This document shows, in pieces, positions 22,250 through 34,500 of a DNA stretch of 64,000 nucleotides (its first letter is position 1; each line of letters starts with the position of its first letter). Source of the stretch: Zingiber officinale. Taxonomy: Eukaryota; Streptophyta; Magnoliopsida; Zingiberales; Zingiberaceae. Both the position numbers and the translations under genes were made by a program. Where the stretch lies: positions 30,713,891-30,777,890 of the forward strand of contig NC_055990.1 in NCBI RefSeq assembly GCF_018446385.1, read 5' to 3'. The notes under the pieces are model-generated. The model was not told the DNA's origin. It saw only the letters and a list, made by a program, of their open reading frames with translations, and did no database searches.

Positions 22250-23378
22250 CACCAAAAGGTCAGACCAATTGAGGAAGTTGGTTGGAGAGAGTTTGATCCG
22301 GTCAATCATCTTCATGGCCTGGCTGTTGAAGTTGTTTTGAAGGTCCTCTACACATGTTGACCAATGCTCTCCCTTAAGCAGCTTCTTGGATAGCCACCAC
22401 GCAAAGGGAGCAAGGAGGCATCACATCACTTTACATCACTTTGCACAAGCTCTTAATTCAATTTTCTCCCCATTACATTTTATTTTTTTAATAATCCAAG
22501 TGTCCAGATTTCACCTGATTAGTCCTGAAATTGGATGGTCCTCTCCCCTGATTTGTCCACTAGGTACGTCCAAAAATGCTCACAACAATACGTCGACAGT
22601 TGATCTTCGCAATCTTTACTGTCCCTATAAGGTCGTTCCAATATTGAAGTGGGTACGCTGCTTGTGAGGGCAAACTTCTAATTTTTTTTTTTTTTTGTAT
22701 ATGGGTACTTCAACTGAGGCTGCCCAATACATTTTTTCCACTAAATTCAATGCCGATGTATGCCCCAGAAGGACCGAACTATGATCTCTCATGTGCATCC
22801 GAAACATTTTTATCATGCGTGCTCTTTGTTATATTTAAGAAATATCCTAAGACAATCACCTTTTGATATGTACCATCCAAAGTATATATGAGAAAGTAAA
22901 CACAAATAAGTAGCTCACATGTTACAATACACAATCCAAAGCATTGATTCTTAATACAAACGCAATAATCTGTTTCTTCAAAAGAGTCGCTTTAACAAAT
23001 AAAAGACAATAGGATGCAAGCTTGCAAATTAACACTGGACTTCGAGGATAAATTATATATAGATATATAGAAGTAGTACCACACCAAACACTAATGGGAT
23101 CTAGTGGAAATATGCGCCTTGGTCACCAATTCCAACAAGCGACCTTCAAGTAGAAATAATAAAGAAGAAATAAGTACATTTGATTTGTGATGATATTATA
23201 AAATCCACCATTAATTAGTTACTAACCTTGATCATAATGAAGGAAACAATTAGCCATGGAAATTTTATTGATCCTGCCCATAGAATAAAATAGTTGTACA
23301 AAAGTTTCTTTTCCCAACAATATTGAAAAGTATAAAACAAGCTAAACTCAGAAAATTGATGATCAAAGGACTTACAAG
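22250..23378. other. Flank between CACTA-1 and the CNL pseudogene
   Basis: About 60 codons are open on the minus strand from about 22420 to 22249, reading LLAPFAWWLSKKLLKGEHW and later DLQNNFNSQAMKMIDRIKLS and PTNFLNWSDLLV. I do not recognise the family. The frame runs up to the CACTA-1 terminus, so it may be an exon hit by the transposon. The rest, 22430-23378, shows no supported gene. 22681-22696 is a poly-T run. Confidence 0.4.
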
Positions 23379-24034
23379 CTAAGGGGTGATGAAACTAGTT
23401 CCAAGCTCATCTTTTATTTGGTATTGGTATCCGTCCTTACTCCGCAATAAGCGTGTTTCAAGACCGATGCTATGAATAATAACTTTTGGAATGTGTTGAA
23501 TGATGTGCCAATTTTGCTTCCCTTTACGGCAACTATCTAGTACAAGTGAATTGCATTGCATGTTCAATAGTTGCAAACTTTGCAAAGTCATATTAATCAG
23601 GCTTGATATCCACTGTGGAAGCTGTTTTATTTCAGAGGGGAGAACAACTTCAAATTTTCGCAACTGCAGCATGCCGACCTTCTCCATAGATTCTAAATTT
23701 GGACAGCCATTAATTTGCAAAAGCCTGGTTGGTGGAAGGATGCTATTTTTCAGCTTTGGGCAGTGGTAGAAGTAGCATTTTTCCAAATTAGGAAACAAAT
23801 TGAGGTTGCTTGCATGAACATCCTCGATAGGAGCCACAACATCATGTGCCAGACGTAATACCCATTCTTCCCAATTACGCATGCTATCGAAGGCAAGATA
23901 CTCGAGTTTTGGGAATGCAGGCGTTCTGCGACCTAGGAATTCAGGCCCAATACTCTTGATTGTTTCTCCTCCTTCAATGTGTAGGATTTTAAGATTGGGT
24001 AGTTGGCCCAATGGAGGCAGCGCCGTACCTGATG
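23379..24034 (-). pseudogene. CNL part 4: terminal LRR block
   Basis: Beyond Copia-E the receptor continues ALPPLGQLPNLKILHIEGGE, then TIKSIGPEFLGRRTPAFPKL and EYLAFDSMRNWEEW, which is the typical CNL sequence after a CxxLPPLGQLP motif. Further LRRs follow, and a short C-terminal tail ends ELGTSFITP at the stop. This part has no internal stops. Confidence 0.85.
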
Positions 24035-24503
24035 TGTTGAAGATCAATACCAACTCGGATAAAAATAAAAATATAGATGGGAGTATTCTTTCTCATTCAA
24101 TGGATAAGATTTAACAGATAGAAATTAGAATGTGTGGTTGAGAGTATTTCTCTCATTCAATAGATAGAATTTAGATAAGAATTAAAATGTATGGTTGAGA
24201 GTATTTCTCTCATCCAATGGATAGAGATAGAATTTCTTGGTAGATAGAATTTAATTTTCTGATCAACTATGTATCTTGTATGGTAAGTACTATAAATACT
24301 CCCCCTGCATTCTTGTTTTATCATCCAACAAAAAATAAAAGTATAGAGTCTAAAGTTGTTCTTCATCTTCCTTTTCTTTTCCTCTCTAAAATTATGAGTG
24401 ATCCTCAAAAGTGTTGTAGTGTCTTTGTAGTGTGAATATAATACAAGTAATTTATTTACTTGTTTATAATCCAATTTGTTTTCTCGACAATTGGTATCAG
24501 AGC
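24035..24503 (+). repeat. Copia-E 5' LTR and primer-binding site
   Basis: The LTR is 455 bp. ACTATAAATACTCCCCC near 24289 is a good TATA box in its second half. The initiator tRNA-Met primer site starts 3 nt after the LTR. Confidence 0.9.
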
Positions 24504-24614
24504 TGAACGATCAGGGATTGTTCTTGGTGGAGTTATCTTGAATCGTGAGGAGGTTTATATTGTACAAGGTTGTTCATCAAACTTGTTCGTTATAATCAAA
24601 ATCTTTCTGACACA

Positions 24615-27600
24615 ATGGGCGACCTTCAAATAGTAGGAGGAGTTAAGAAACTCAACAACAAAAACTATAACACGTGGACAACATATATGGAGTCCTACCT
24701 ACAAGGTCAGGATCTTTGGGAGGTTGTTGGTGGTAGTGAAGTCATGCAACCAGCAGAAGATGCTAATGGCATCTTGCGAAAATGGAGGATCAAAGCAGGT
24801 AAAGCAATGTTTGCTTTAAAAATCACAATTGAAGAAGAAATGTTGGAGCACATCCGAGATGCCAAAACACCAAAGGAAGTATGAGATACCTTTGCTACAC
24901 TCTTTCCAAAGAAGAATGATGCAAGATTGCAACTCCTGGAGAATGAGCTACTAGCAATAGAGCAACGTGACAAAACAATTGCCCAATACTTTCACAAGGT
25001 AAAGTCGATATGTCGCGAAATTTCAGAATTAGATCCAGAAGCTCCTGTTGGGGAAACCAGGATAAAGAGAATAATTATCCATGGTTTGAAACCAGAATAT
25101 CGAGGATTTGTTGCTGCTATACAAGGATGGCCAACACAACCATCACTTCTTGAGTTTGAAAATTTACTTGCAGGCCAAGAAGCTATGGCTAAGCAAATGG
25201 GAGAAGTCTCACTAAAGGGTGAGGAGGAACCGCTCTACACCAATAAAAGTAAGGGCAACTTCAAACGATATGCTGGTGATGGATCTAAAAAGGATGGTGA
25301 CAAAGTAAAGAATTATCAAGGCAATGAAGGTCATCATCCAAGAAGAGCCCCACAGAATCATGCCAATAATAGAAAGTTTATTGGCAAGTGTTACAATTGT
25401 GGGAAGGTGGGCCACATGGCAAAAGATTGCTGGGCCAAGAAAAAGTTTGTTCAGAGTAATACTGCTACCTCTAATCCTAAGGAGAATAGCGAAGATGACT
25501 GGGATGCTGAAGCCTTGTTCGCTACAGAGGAAAATGAAGTAGCTTTTACAACAATGTCAGACAAGATTAACTACAAAAATGATTGGATCGTAGATTCAGG
25601 CTGCTCAAATCACACGACAGGTGATAAAGAAAAGCTACAAAACTTGTCCGAATACAAAGGAGCTCGTATGGTGGTGACAGCCAACAACTCAAGGTTACCA
25701 ATAGCTCATATTGGTAAGATAATAATTACGCCCCGATATAACTCTAATCAGGTGTCACTTCAAGATATCTATCATGTCCCAGGAATGAAGAAAAATTTAT
25801 TATCTGTGTCTCAACTAACATCATCAGGTCACTATGTTCTATTTGGTCCTGAAGATGTAAAGGTATATCAAAATCTCAAAATATCAGAAACACCGATAAT
25901 GGAGGGGCAACGACTGGAGTCGGTCTACGTGATGTCAGCAAAGTCTGCATATATAGACAAGACAAGGAAAAGTGAAACATCAGACATATGACATATGAGA
26001 TTAGGTTATGTTAACTATTCCAAGTTAAACATGATGATGAAGAAGTCAATGCTTAAGGGGCTTCCTCAACTAGACATACGAACAGACATGGTATGTGCGG
26101 GATGTCAATATGGTAAAGCACACCAATTACCATATCAAGAGTCAAAGTTTAAAGCAAAGGAACCATTAGAGTTAGTCTACTCTGATGTATTCGGACCCGT
26201 TAAGAAACCATCAATCGGCGGTATGTGGTACATGGTGACATTCATTGATGACTTCTCAAGGTATGTCTGGATCTTATTTATGAAAGAAAAATCTGATACA
26301 TTTTCCAAGTTTAAAGAGTTCAAACAGTCAGTCGAAGGAGAATTGGGAACAAAGATCTGTTGTCTACGCACAGATAACGGGGGAGAATATAGCTCAAGAG
26401 AGTTCTCCCAATACTTAAGAGAAAGTCGAATATACCATCAGTACACATGTGCCAACACACCACAGCAGAATGGTGTAGCAGAAAGAAAGAACCGACATCT
26501 TGCAGAAGTTTGTCGGAGTATGTTGCACGACAAGAATGTACCTGGACGGTTTTGGGCTGAAGCAATGAGGACTGCAACTTTTGTCATTAACAAACTTCCT
26601 CAACCAAGGTTAGAATTCATTTCACCTTTTGAGAAATTATGGAACATAAAACCTATAGTTAGCTACCTTCGAGTATTTGGTTGCGTATGTTATGTATTTG
26701 TTTCTGATCACTTACGAACCAAGTTCGACAAGAAAGCTATTAGATGTATCTTTGTGGGATATGATAGCCAAAGAAAGGGGTGGAAATGTTGCGATCCAAC
26801 AAGTGAAAGATGTTACACTTCACGAAATGTAGTGTTTGATGAAGCATCTTCTTGGTGGAATCCCGTTAAGGAGGTGTTGTTAGATTCTAAAGACCTCGAA
26901 GACAAATTGCAACAAAAGATGGGAGAGCATATTGTTCAACTTCAACCAAGTTCAGATGAATCAGGAGATCCAAATGACAATGATATTGAACAAGGAGTGG
27001 CTCAGAGTCCTTGACAAACCGGCATATATCAACAACCAAATGAAGAAGAGAGACCTAGTGAAATGGAAGAATTAACTCCACAATCTCAACTCCGAAGGTC
27101 AAACAGAACACGAAGGCCAAATCCAAAATATGCAAATGCAGCCATAGTTGAAGAAGCAACAGAGCCTGAGACATTTGAAGAAGCGTCGCAAAGTCCTGAG
27201 TGGGTGATAGCTATGAAAGAAGAGATTGATGCACTGCAGCAAAATCAAACTTGGGATCTCTTACCAAAACCAAGAGATGTGAAGCCCATTTCTTGCAAGT
27301 GGGTTTTCAAAATAAAGCGTCGTCTAGATGGGTCAATCGAGAGGTACAAGGCACGATTGGTACCTCGTGGTTTCTCTCAACAGTATGGACTAGACTATGA
27401 TGAAACATTTAGTCCAGTGGCAAAACTTAGAACTGTACGAATCCTTCTTGCACTTGCAGCCAACAAAGACGGGAATCTATGACAGATGTATGTGAAGAAT
27501 GCTTTTCTTCATAGAGAATTGGATCGGGAAATTTATATGATCCAACCAATAGGTTTTCAGAACCAACATCATCTTGAATATGTGTGTAAGCTATGGAAAG

Positions 27601-28709
27601 CACTCTACGGATTGAAACAAGCACCTAGAGCGTGGTATGGTAAAATTGCTGAATTTCTAACTCAAAGTGGTTATTTAGTAACATCTGCAGATTCCAGCTT
27701 ATTTATCAAAACAAATAAAGGAAAATTAGCTATCGTGTTAGTATATGTGGATGACCTAGTCATAACAGGTGATGACAAAGAAGAAATTCTTCAAACAAAG
27801 GAGAATTTATCAGTTCGCTTTCAAATGAAGGAACTTGGGCAACTTAAGCACTTTCTTGGTTTAGAGATTGATCGCATACAAAATAGAATATTTCTTTGTC
27901 AACAAAAATATTCCAAAGACTTGTTGAAAAAGTTTGGAATGCTCGAATGCAAGCCGATTTCGACACCCACGGAGCCAAATATCAGAATATGTGCACATGA
28001 AGGGAAAAGTTTAGAAGATGCAACTATGTATCAACAATTGGTAGGCAGTCTCATCTACTTAACCTTAACTCGACCTGATATTTCTTATGTAGTCAGTGTG
28101 ATAAGTCGGTATATGCAAAATCCAAAGAAGCCTCATTTAGAAGCAGCTCGACGAATATTAAGATATGTAAAGAGCACAATTGATTATGGCCTTTTGTACA
28201 AAAGAAATGAAGACTGCAAGTTAGTTGGCTACTGCGATGCTGACTATGCAGGAGATTGTGACACAAGAAGATCAACAACTGGTTATGTATTCAAGCTTGG
28301 TTCTGGAACAATCTCGTGGTGCAGCAAGAGACAACCAACTGTATCATTGTCAACTACTGAAGCTGAGTATCGAGCAGCAGCAATGGCAGCTCAAGAGAGC
28401 ACATGGATAATACAACTAATGAATAATCTACATCAACCAGTAGATTATGCAGTTCCAGCATATTGTGACAATCAATCAGCAATTTGTTTGGCAGAAAATC
28501 CAATCTTTCATGCAAGAACTAAGCATGTTGAAGTTCATTATCATTTTATCAGAGAAAAAGTTCTGCAAGGAGAAATTGAGATGAGACAAATCAGTACAGA
28601 TAATCAAGTTGCGGACGTGCTTACAAAAGGATTAAACGCCAACAAATTTAAGATGTTCCGTTATCAACTCAGCACAATACAAAGGGTTGGTATTGAGGGG
28701 GAGTGTTGA
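24615..28709 (+). pseudogene. Copia-E gag-pol polyprotein with four TGA stops
   Basis: One frame of 1365 codons from MGDLQIVGGVKKLNNKNYN to a TGA in the 3' LTR is broken only by TGA at 24882, 25989, 27012 and 27481, at least three of them where copia relatives have Trp. Domains in order: UBN2-type gag; zinc knuckle [14 protein letters not shown] (about 25389); protease [14 protein letters not shown] (about 25585); integrase with [12 protein letters not shown], a [11 protein letters not shown] zinc half, TFIDDFSRY and [11 protein letters not shown] acidic sites and [11 protein letters not shown] with WVFKIKRRLDG, DYDETFSPVAK and intact YVDD (about 27750); RNase H with [28 protein letters not shown] and [10 protein letters not shown]. 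No frameshift is present, so decay is by point mutation only. Confidence 0.9.
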
Positions 28710-29158
28710 AGATCAATATCAACTCGTTAACAGATAAACATAAAAATATAGATGGGATTATTCTTTCTCATTCAATGAATAAGATTTAACAGATAGAAAT
28801 TAGAATGTGTGGTTGAGAGTATTTCTCTCATTCAATAGATAGAATTTAATTGATAAGAATTAAAATGTATGGTTGAGAGTATTTCTCTCATCCAATGGAT
28901 AGAGATAAAATTTCTTGGTAGATAGAATTTAGTTTTTTGATCAACTATGTATCTTGTATGGTGAGTACTATAAATACTCCCCCTGCATTCTTGTTTTATC
29001 ATCCAACGAAAAATAAAAGTATCGAGTCTTTAAGTTGAAAGTTGTTCTTCATCTTCCTTTTTTTTCCTCTCTAAAATTATGAGTGATCTTCAAAAGTGTT
29101 GTAGTGTCTTTGTAGTGTGAATATAATACAAGTAATTTATTTACTTGTTTTCTCGACA
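28704..29158 (+). repeat. Copia-E 3' LTR
   Basis: Same length as the 5' LTR. Differences include an extra TAACAG-like insert near its start and loss of a TTATAATCCAATTTG segment near its end. TATA at about 28970. The following TGATG is the target duplication. Confidence 0.9.
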
Positions 29159-29872
29159 TGATGGAAATTTGTCAAGAGCCAAAAATGTTAGGTCAGCCAA
29201 TGAAGTTGACACCATCCAGTCTGGAAACTGTCGACCGGGGAAATTGTCGATGGAGAGACCTTCTAGGGTCGCTGGAGGACTGAGTTGTTTGCATATCCTC
29301 TCTGCCTCACTGCTTTGCTCATCATTGTTTTCATTATTGTTCATTGTCCATCCAAGAGTCAGTATCCTAAGAAATGTTTTGTTCTCAAGCACAAAGTTTG
29401 TCGTCCTTGCCCTTTCCAATTTACTAATAACCAGATCATTTAGGTTGCACAAATATTGCAACTCGTCCAAGTCACAACCACCTTCCATCATGCTCATGGA
29501 GTCACGATGGCCTACGAAAAATCCGGCAAGATTGTTGAGATTTTTCAACTTCCCAAATCCCTTTGGAAAATGGGTGAGTGGAGTACTCAAAATTCGAAGG
29601 CACCTCAAATTGCTCAACCTTGTGATGCCATCTGGAAGTTCATGCAGTGATTTACACCCCGAGAGACACAAAGTTTGCAGGTTTGCCAGATCCTTAATGG
29701 ATTCAGGAAGCTTTCTAATCTTTGTTCCATCAAGATTCAAGTATTTTAGATGAGACAATTTTACAAGAGAATCTGGGAGGCTGTCTATGGATGTATCACA
29801 CAAATTCACGACTCTGAGTCGCTTTAGCCTTTTAAAAATACATGATCCTCGATCAGTTTGATTTGAGGGCAA
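29159..29872 (-). pseudogene. CNL part 3: first LRR block
   Basis: In the shifted frame, LRRs are clear: LKRLRVVNLCDTSIDSLPDS, LVKLSHLKYLNLDGTKIRKL, LANLQTLCLSGCKSLHELPD, LSNLRCLRILSTPLTHFP, then a linker GGCDLDELQYLCNLNDLVIS and TLGWTMNN. The frame reaches LALDKFPSC and is then interrupted by the 3' LTR of Copia-E at the target copy TGATG (29159-29163). Confidence 0.85.
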
Positions 29873-30855
29873 TTAACCAGGTGTAGGGTTCTTAAACACT
29901 TTTGCTCTATTATCATGTGGGGAAGAGATAACACATCAACTTGGTTTGAGATGGACAAACGACGAATCTTTGTCGAAGAATTTATCTTTGTCAAAGAATT
30001 TGTACTTCTATATGGATCACCACTAATAATAATCCCTTCCTCTTCCATCAATTTTTCCCCAAAAGATCGCAAAACACCATGCATAACAAATAGTCTACCA
30101 TCTTCAAATCTTTGGTCAATTTGCAAAAGGTTTCTTGCAATAAGTTCTTTGTAGTAGTCTTTTGCAGTAACTTCCATCAAACTATCTAATTCTTCAATGA
30201 CAAACCCTTCGGCCACCCACAGTCTGATTATGTCAGATCGATGTGATATGCCGTGGTAGAAAGCACAACTAAGAAAGCATTGTTTGAGGTGATTGGGCAA
30301 ATCCTCATAGCTCAAGTATAAAGCATTGGATAGTTTGATCTCTTTCCTAAACCATAAATCACTTTCAACAACTTTTTTCCACTCCGTCTTAGTCCTTTCC
30401 TTGTGAAATAAAACACCAGCCATCACTTTGATTGCCAGAGGAAGACCATCACATTTTCTGACAATTTCCATACCAACTTCTTCCAATTCAGAAATTATTG
30501 CATCCTCCCCATCTCCAAAAACAATCTTTCTAATTAATTCCCAACCACTGCCTTCGTCTATTTTCTCAGCAGGGTGAACATAATCTGCTCTCATTTCTCT
30601 TGCCACAACTTCATGCCTAGTGGTAAATAAGATAACACTCCTACATGAACCCTTCAAAATGGGATTTCTGAGCAACTCTCTCCACACGTTTGCACTCCAT
30701 ATATCATCCAGCACAAGAAGCAAACTTCCTGAAAGAAGAGGATCAAGTCTGCCTTCAACTTCTGCTTTAGTTTCAACACCAACATCATTTCCTCCTACTC
30801 CTCTCAGTACCTGTTTGAGTATCTCAATCTCAGAGTAATCCTTGGATACATGTAA
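29824..30855 (-). pseudogene. CNL part 2: NB-ARC domain and start of LRR
   Basis: Same frame as part 1 after the stop. Visible motifs are kinase-2 LLLVLDDIW, RNBS-B SVILFTTRHEVVAREM, GLPL in CDGLPLAIKVMAGVL, and RNBS-D CFLSCAFYHGISHRSDIIRLW followed by VAEGFV. The MHD position reads MHG (VMHGVLRSFGEKL), so the conserved Asp is Gly. A first LRR-like strand LRTLHLVNCPQIKLIEDHVF runs into the frameshift at the A-run 29834-29838. Confidence 0.85.
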
Positions 30856-31500
30856 CTACACTCTGTTTGGAAATTGTTTTTTCACCATTTCATCGTTGAA
30901 TATTTTTTGTGCTAGAGTAGTCTTGCCTATTCCGCCCATCCCAGAAATTCCCAACACAGTGCACTCTTTTTTGCTTTCCTCTATCTTCGAAATTAAGTTT
31001 TGGGTGACATCAAAAATTTGTGTCCCTACAATATCCGTCGCCACATGTGTTGGAGAGGTAAAAGATGACGTTTGTACTAGGCGGCCTTCGTGTTTTTCTT
31101 CTACTAACCTGCGTACAACATTATTATCATCATTGATTTCGTTGAGTCTATCATTAACTCTTCTTATTTCATCACAAATGTTTCTGCAGAAGTTCAAGTG
31201 TCCTCCTGAAGAAGCAGATGGCTGAGCTTCTAATAATCTTCCACCTTCGATCAAGCAACGATCAAATATGTCCTCTGCATCATACATGACGTCTTTTAAT
31301 TCCTTCACCCAATTGTCGATCGCAGAATCTCTATGGCTTCTTCTTTCTGCATCTTGAATATAGATTCTGATTCTTGATAATTTGCTATGAAGTCTCTCAA
31401 TTTCTTTTTTAACCCCTAGTACTTTACCTATCTCTCCCTCGATAAAAACAGATAATTTTCTAAGAAATATTTTAACAAAAAACTCTAGGACCACTGCCAT
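30856..31500 (-). pseudogene. CNL part 1: Rx-type coiled-coil and P-loop
   Basis: This part has about 214 codons. The coiled-coil domain holds an EDVID-like site (VKELKDVMYDAEDIFDRC, from about residue 65). The P-loop GMGGIGKTTLAQKIF sits near residue 195. The frame ends FPNRV and then TAG where a Trp codon is expected; translation of the following bases continues LHVSKDYSEIEILKQVLRG in the same frame. Confidence 0.85.
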
Positions 31501-34500
31501 TTCTTGAGACGGATGAATCAACTACTCAAAGTCAGCTCAAAATTTGTCTTGGAATACTTACGGCCTATGCTTGCATTCTTATCAACTTCTGTTTTCCCTT
31601 ATGAGAAAAAGAGAGTCTTTATACCAGAAATTAATTGTAAAGAAGTAACAAGAGTACTTGATAAGATTGATTAAACATCTTAAATGAATTTTATGCGAAA
31701 GAATATCAGAAGAAGAATTTATGGGGAAAAAATCATATTGCATTGAGATAGTTGAGATAGTGGCTAGCCAAACTTGCACAACAATAACTAATTAATCAAA
31801 TATTATTGACAGTTTCTCTAATAGATCTGAATGAGAAAAAATAACATTAAAAAATCTGTATTTTAAAAAATATATATATATCAAAAGGGTGTTAAAAATG
31901 TATGCACGGATTATTTGTTAATTAAATAAAAATTATAAATTATTTTATGAAATTTAAATTTATTTAAGGATATGATTAATTATATCTTATAAATTCAAAA
32001 TTTTATCAATGGAGATTATCAAATTCTTTTTCTACAAATTTAAATTATTTTTTTAGTTTTATTGGTTGCAATTATTTCCTTATTGTGTTAAATAATTTTA
32101 GGAAATTATAAAAAAAAAATCTTATAAATTTATGGATGTCATATTTTTATATTATTAAATATTTTTTTTAAAAAAATATTCTTTTATAAATTTAAATAAA
32201 ATTTATTCTTTTATGAACATGATTAAAAAATTTTAAATAATAATTTTTATTAATTATATTTGTTTAAAATTTTATTTTTTACCCAATATTAATTATATTT
32301 GTTTAAAAAATTATAAATAAGGGCATCTTTCAATTTTTCCATAAACTGATTTGAAAAATTAAAATTTTCTATTTTATTTGATCTTGTCCAATAATTTAAA
32401 TTTAATTGACGTAGGATGTATCTTTTTCATTTGAAAAATTCTCAAGTCAAACAAATCTGGTTTAGAACTGAAATGACCGATTGACAATGCAATTGAAGTA
32501 GTAAATATGTACATGCAATTTAAAAATAATTCTATAAAAAAATGTTTAGGTCCAACCTTTTTTTGTTTTTTTTTATAAATTTGAATTTATATTTTTTATA
32601 GGCACGATAATTTTATTTTATAAATTTAAATCTTTCTTTCTACTCTCACCGATTCTCTAGTTGTATTATTCTATTTTATAAATTATTTTTGTATAAATTT
32701 TATAGATGTATGAACATCGTCGTATATTAATCTATAAAATTAAATATTTATAAACTTGAAATTTTTTTAATAACTTGGACCAGTAAACCAATCTGTTTTT
32801 CTAGATTTTATAAAGCTTTCTTCTTTAAATATATCTTTACCCAAATTGAATTGATAGATCAGACATTTTGAGGAAGAAGATCTACAAAATAGTTGAATGG
32901 TATTTGAGTTTGTTCAGATCTTCTTCTATAATTAAAAAAGAAAAGAGTTTGCATATCATCCCTACTTTTCTAGCCACCTTAATATCTGCCATGCCCAAGT
33001 TTATGCATACCAGAAGTAAACAATAATCCAGAAAGTGAAAGAGAAAGAGAAATAGCATACCTCACTCACTGAAGATTGAAATGTAGAAAAAGTAATGGAT
33101 AGAGCTGCTGCATCATCTCCTACTTTTCTATCCAAAGCTATTTCACTTAATTATCCTGCTGTATAAGAAGAGGTCAGAACCCTTGTTGATTGTACACAAG
33201 TAGCCCATGTGCAATTACATTATTCATTCAACTATATACGTACCTCCATGTTCAGACCCCATCGGCACACTGTGAATATAAAATAATTATATTTATAAAG
33301 AAAATATAAAAAGTAAGATTAATCAGACTATTTAAGAAGTCAATTATATAAAATATTTCCATAAATAAATAAATTTAGTCAGATTTTAATCAACTCTTAT
33401 AAACATGCACGCAAAGACAAGGCATGCACAAAGAGACAAGACACCTCATACTCCAAAACATACACATAGAGACAAGACACCCTTTATTTTATTTTTATTT
33501 TTTACTTCGATAGGAACATATAATTGCATATACTCTTTTAAAGTTGAGATAGACACAAATTGTAAAAAGGAATAAGACATGAAGTGATTTTGTCTCCAAA
33601 CACAAGCTCAAAGTCACAGAGGTTGTGAAACAATGGAAAAACATTCTCTCATCAAATGATGGAGCTAGAAAATCAAGGTATAGGAGGAACTAATTGCATG
33701 CACGTGCTCAAGGGGCTATGAATGTTAACAATCAAATAGGTCAGTATAGTTCAAATGCAAGTGTGGTGTGTGGTAAAGGAATTCCTCTATATATTCTTGT
33801 ACTCTTTTCATATCCCTTTTGAAGGATGTCTTGCATTGTCTAGCTCAATTTGTAGTTAAAGATGAAAGGTTTGCTTGAATATATAATTAACTTTCAACAA
33901 CAAAATTCTTCAAATCAAATTCGCTCACTAAACAACTGCAGTGTGCTAGATCTCTTTCTTTTCTTCACTGCATTAGGTACATGAGTCCAAAACACTTTGA
34001 ATGACAAGCATCCAATTTCAGCTCACGCACTGAGTTTGTGACCAGTGCAGAGTAAGAAGGTCGCGTGAATATTTATGTTCATTATTTCACTCGAGTGGTA
34101 GAATTAATTAATACTGGTAGATGAGATGAGTAGTACAACCTCTGCGTTAAATGCTGGTTGACCTTTGTCTCCATTCCATTCTCAGAGGAAGAAACCAAAC
34201 CTAGAAAGTAAATGCCGTTGAAAAATTAGTTTTTGATTATTAATAGGAATAAGACAATTATTTCATGAGTAGATCATTGTAAATTAATCTCTCGAGGAAA
34301 TAAGAAATTAATGTTTAATAAAAATTTGATCGATATGATTGAACGGAAGTTTGATTCATACATAAGTTGAATTTATGGATGAACACTAACTCGAATATAT
34401 GGAACTATCGTAGGATATGGAATTATGATGATTTTTTTATTAATTAATTGATTGATTAAAACATTTATGATTGTGATATTAATTAATTGATTAATTAATA

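Larger units (their letters stand above)
24035..29158 (+). mobile_element. Copia-E, complete Ty1/copia element in the CNL gene
   Basis: The element is 5124 bp with two 455-bp LTRs (24035-24489 and 28704-29158), both TGTTGAAGATCAAT...TCTCGACA. The target duplication is TGATG at 24030-24034 and 29159-29163. The primer-binding site TGGTATCAGAGC is at 24492-24503 and a polypurine tract (TTGAGGGGGAG) lies just before 28704. The LTRs differ by roughly a dozen substitutions and several small indels by eye, so insertion is not very recent. It is transcribed opposite to the host gene. Confidence 0.95.
23379..31500 (-). pseudogene. CC-NB-ARC-LRR (CNL) resistance-type gene, split by Copia-E
   Basis: A single-exon intracellular immune receptor of the CNL class reads on the minus strand from MAVVLEFFVKIFLRK (31500) to a stop at 23379. 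Domains run in order: Rx-type coiled-coil, NB-ARC and LRR. Three lesions break it: a TAG at 30856-30858 in place of the Trp of the usual VWLHVSKDYSE block, a one-base frameshift at an A-run at 29834-29838, and Copia-E at 24035-29158. Removing Copia-E plus one target copy (5129 bp) puts the two LRR parts back in one frame (29872-24053-5129 = 690, divisible by 3), so the frame was open when the element landed. CNL proteins sense pathogen effectors. The start at 31500 is preferred over the Met at 31521 because family members begin MA-x-x-x-E. Confidence 0.85.

Noticed and set aside
22625-22816. Minus-strand frame of 63 codons next to a poly-T run
   Set aside because: Contains a KKKKK stretch from the poly-T run and no recognisable domain.
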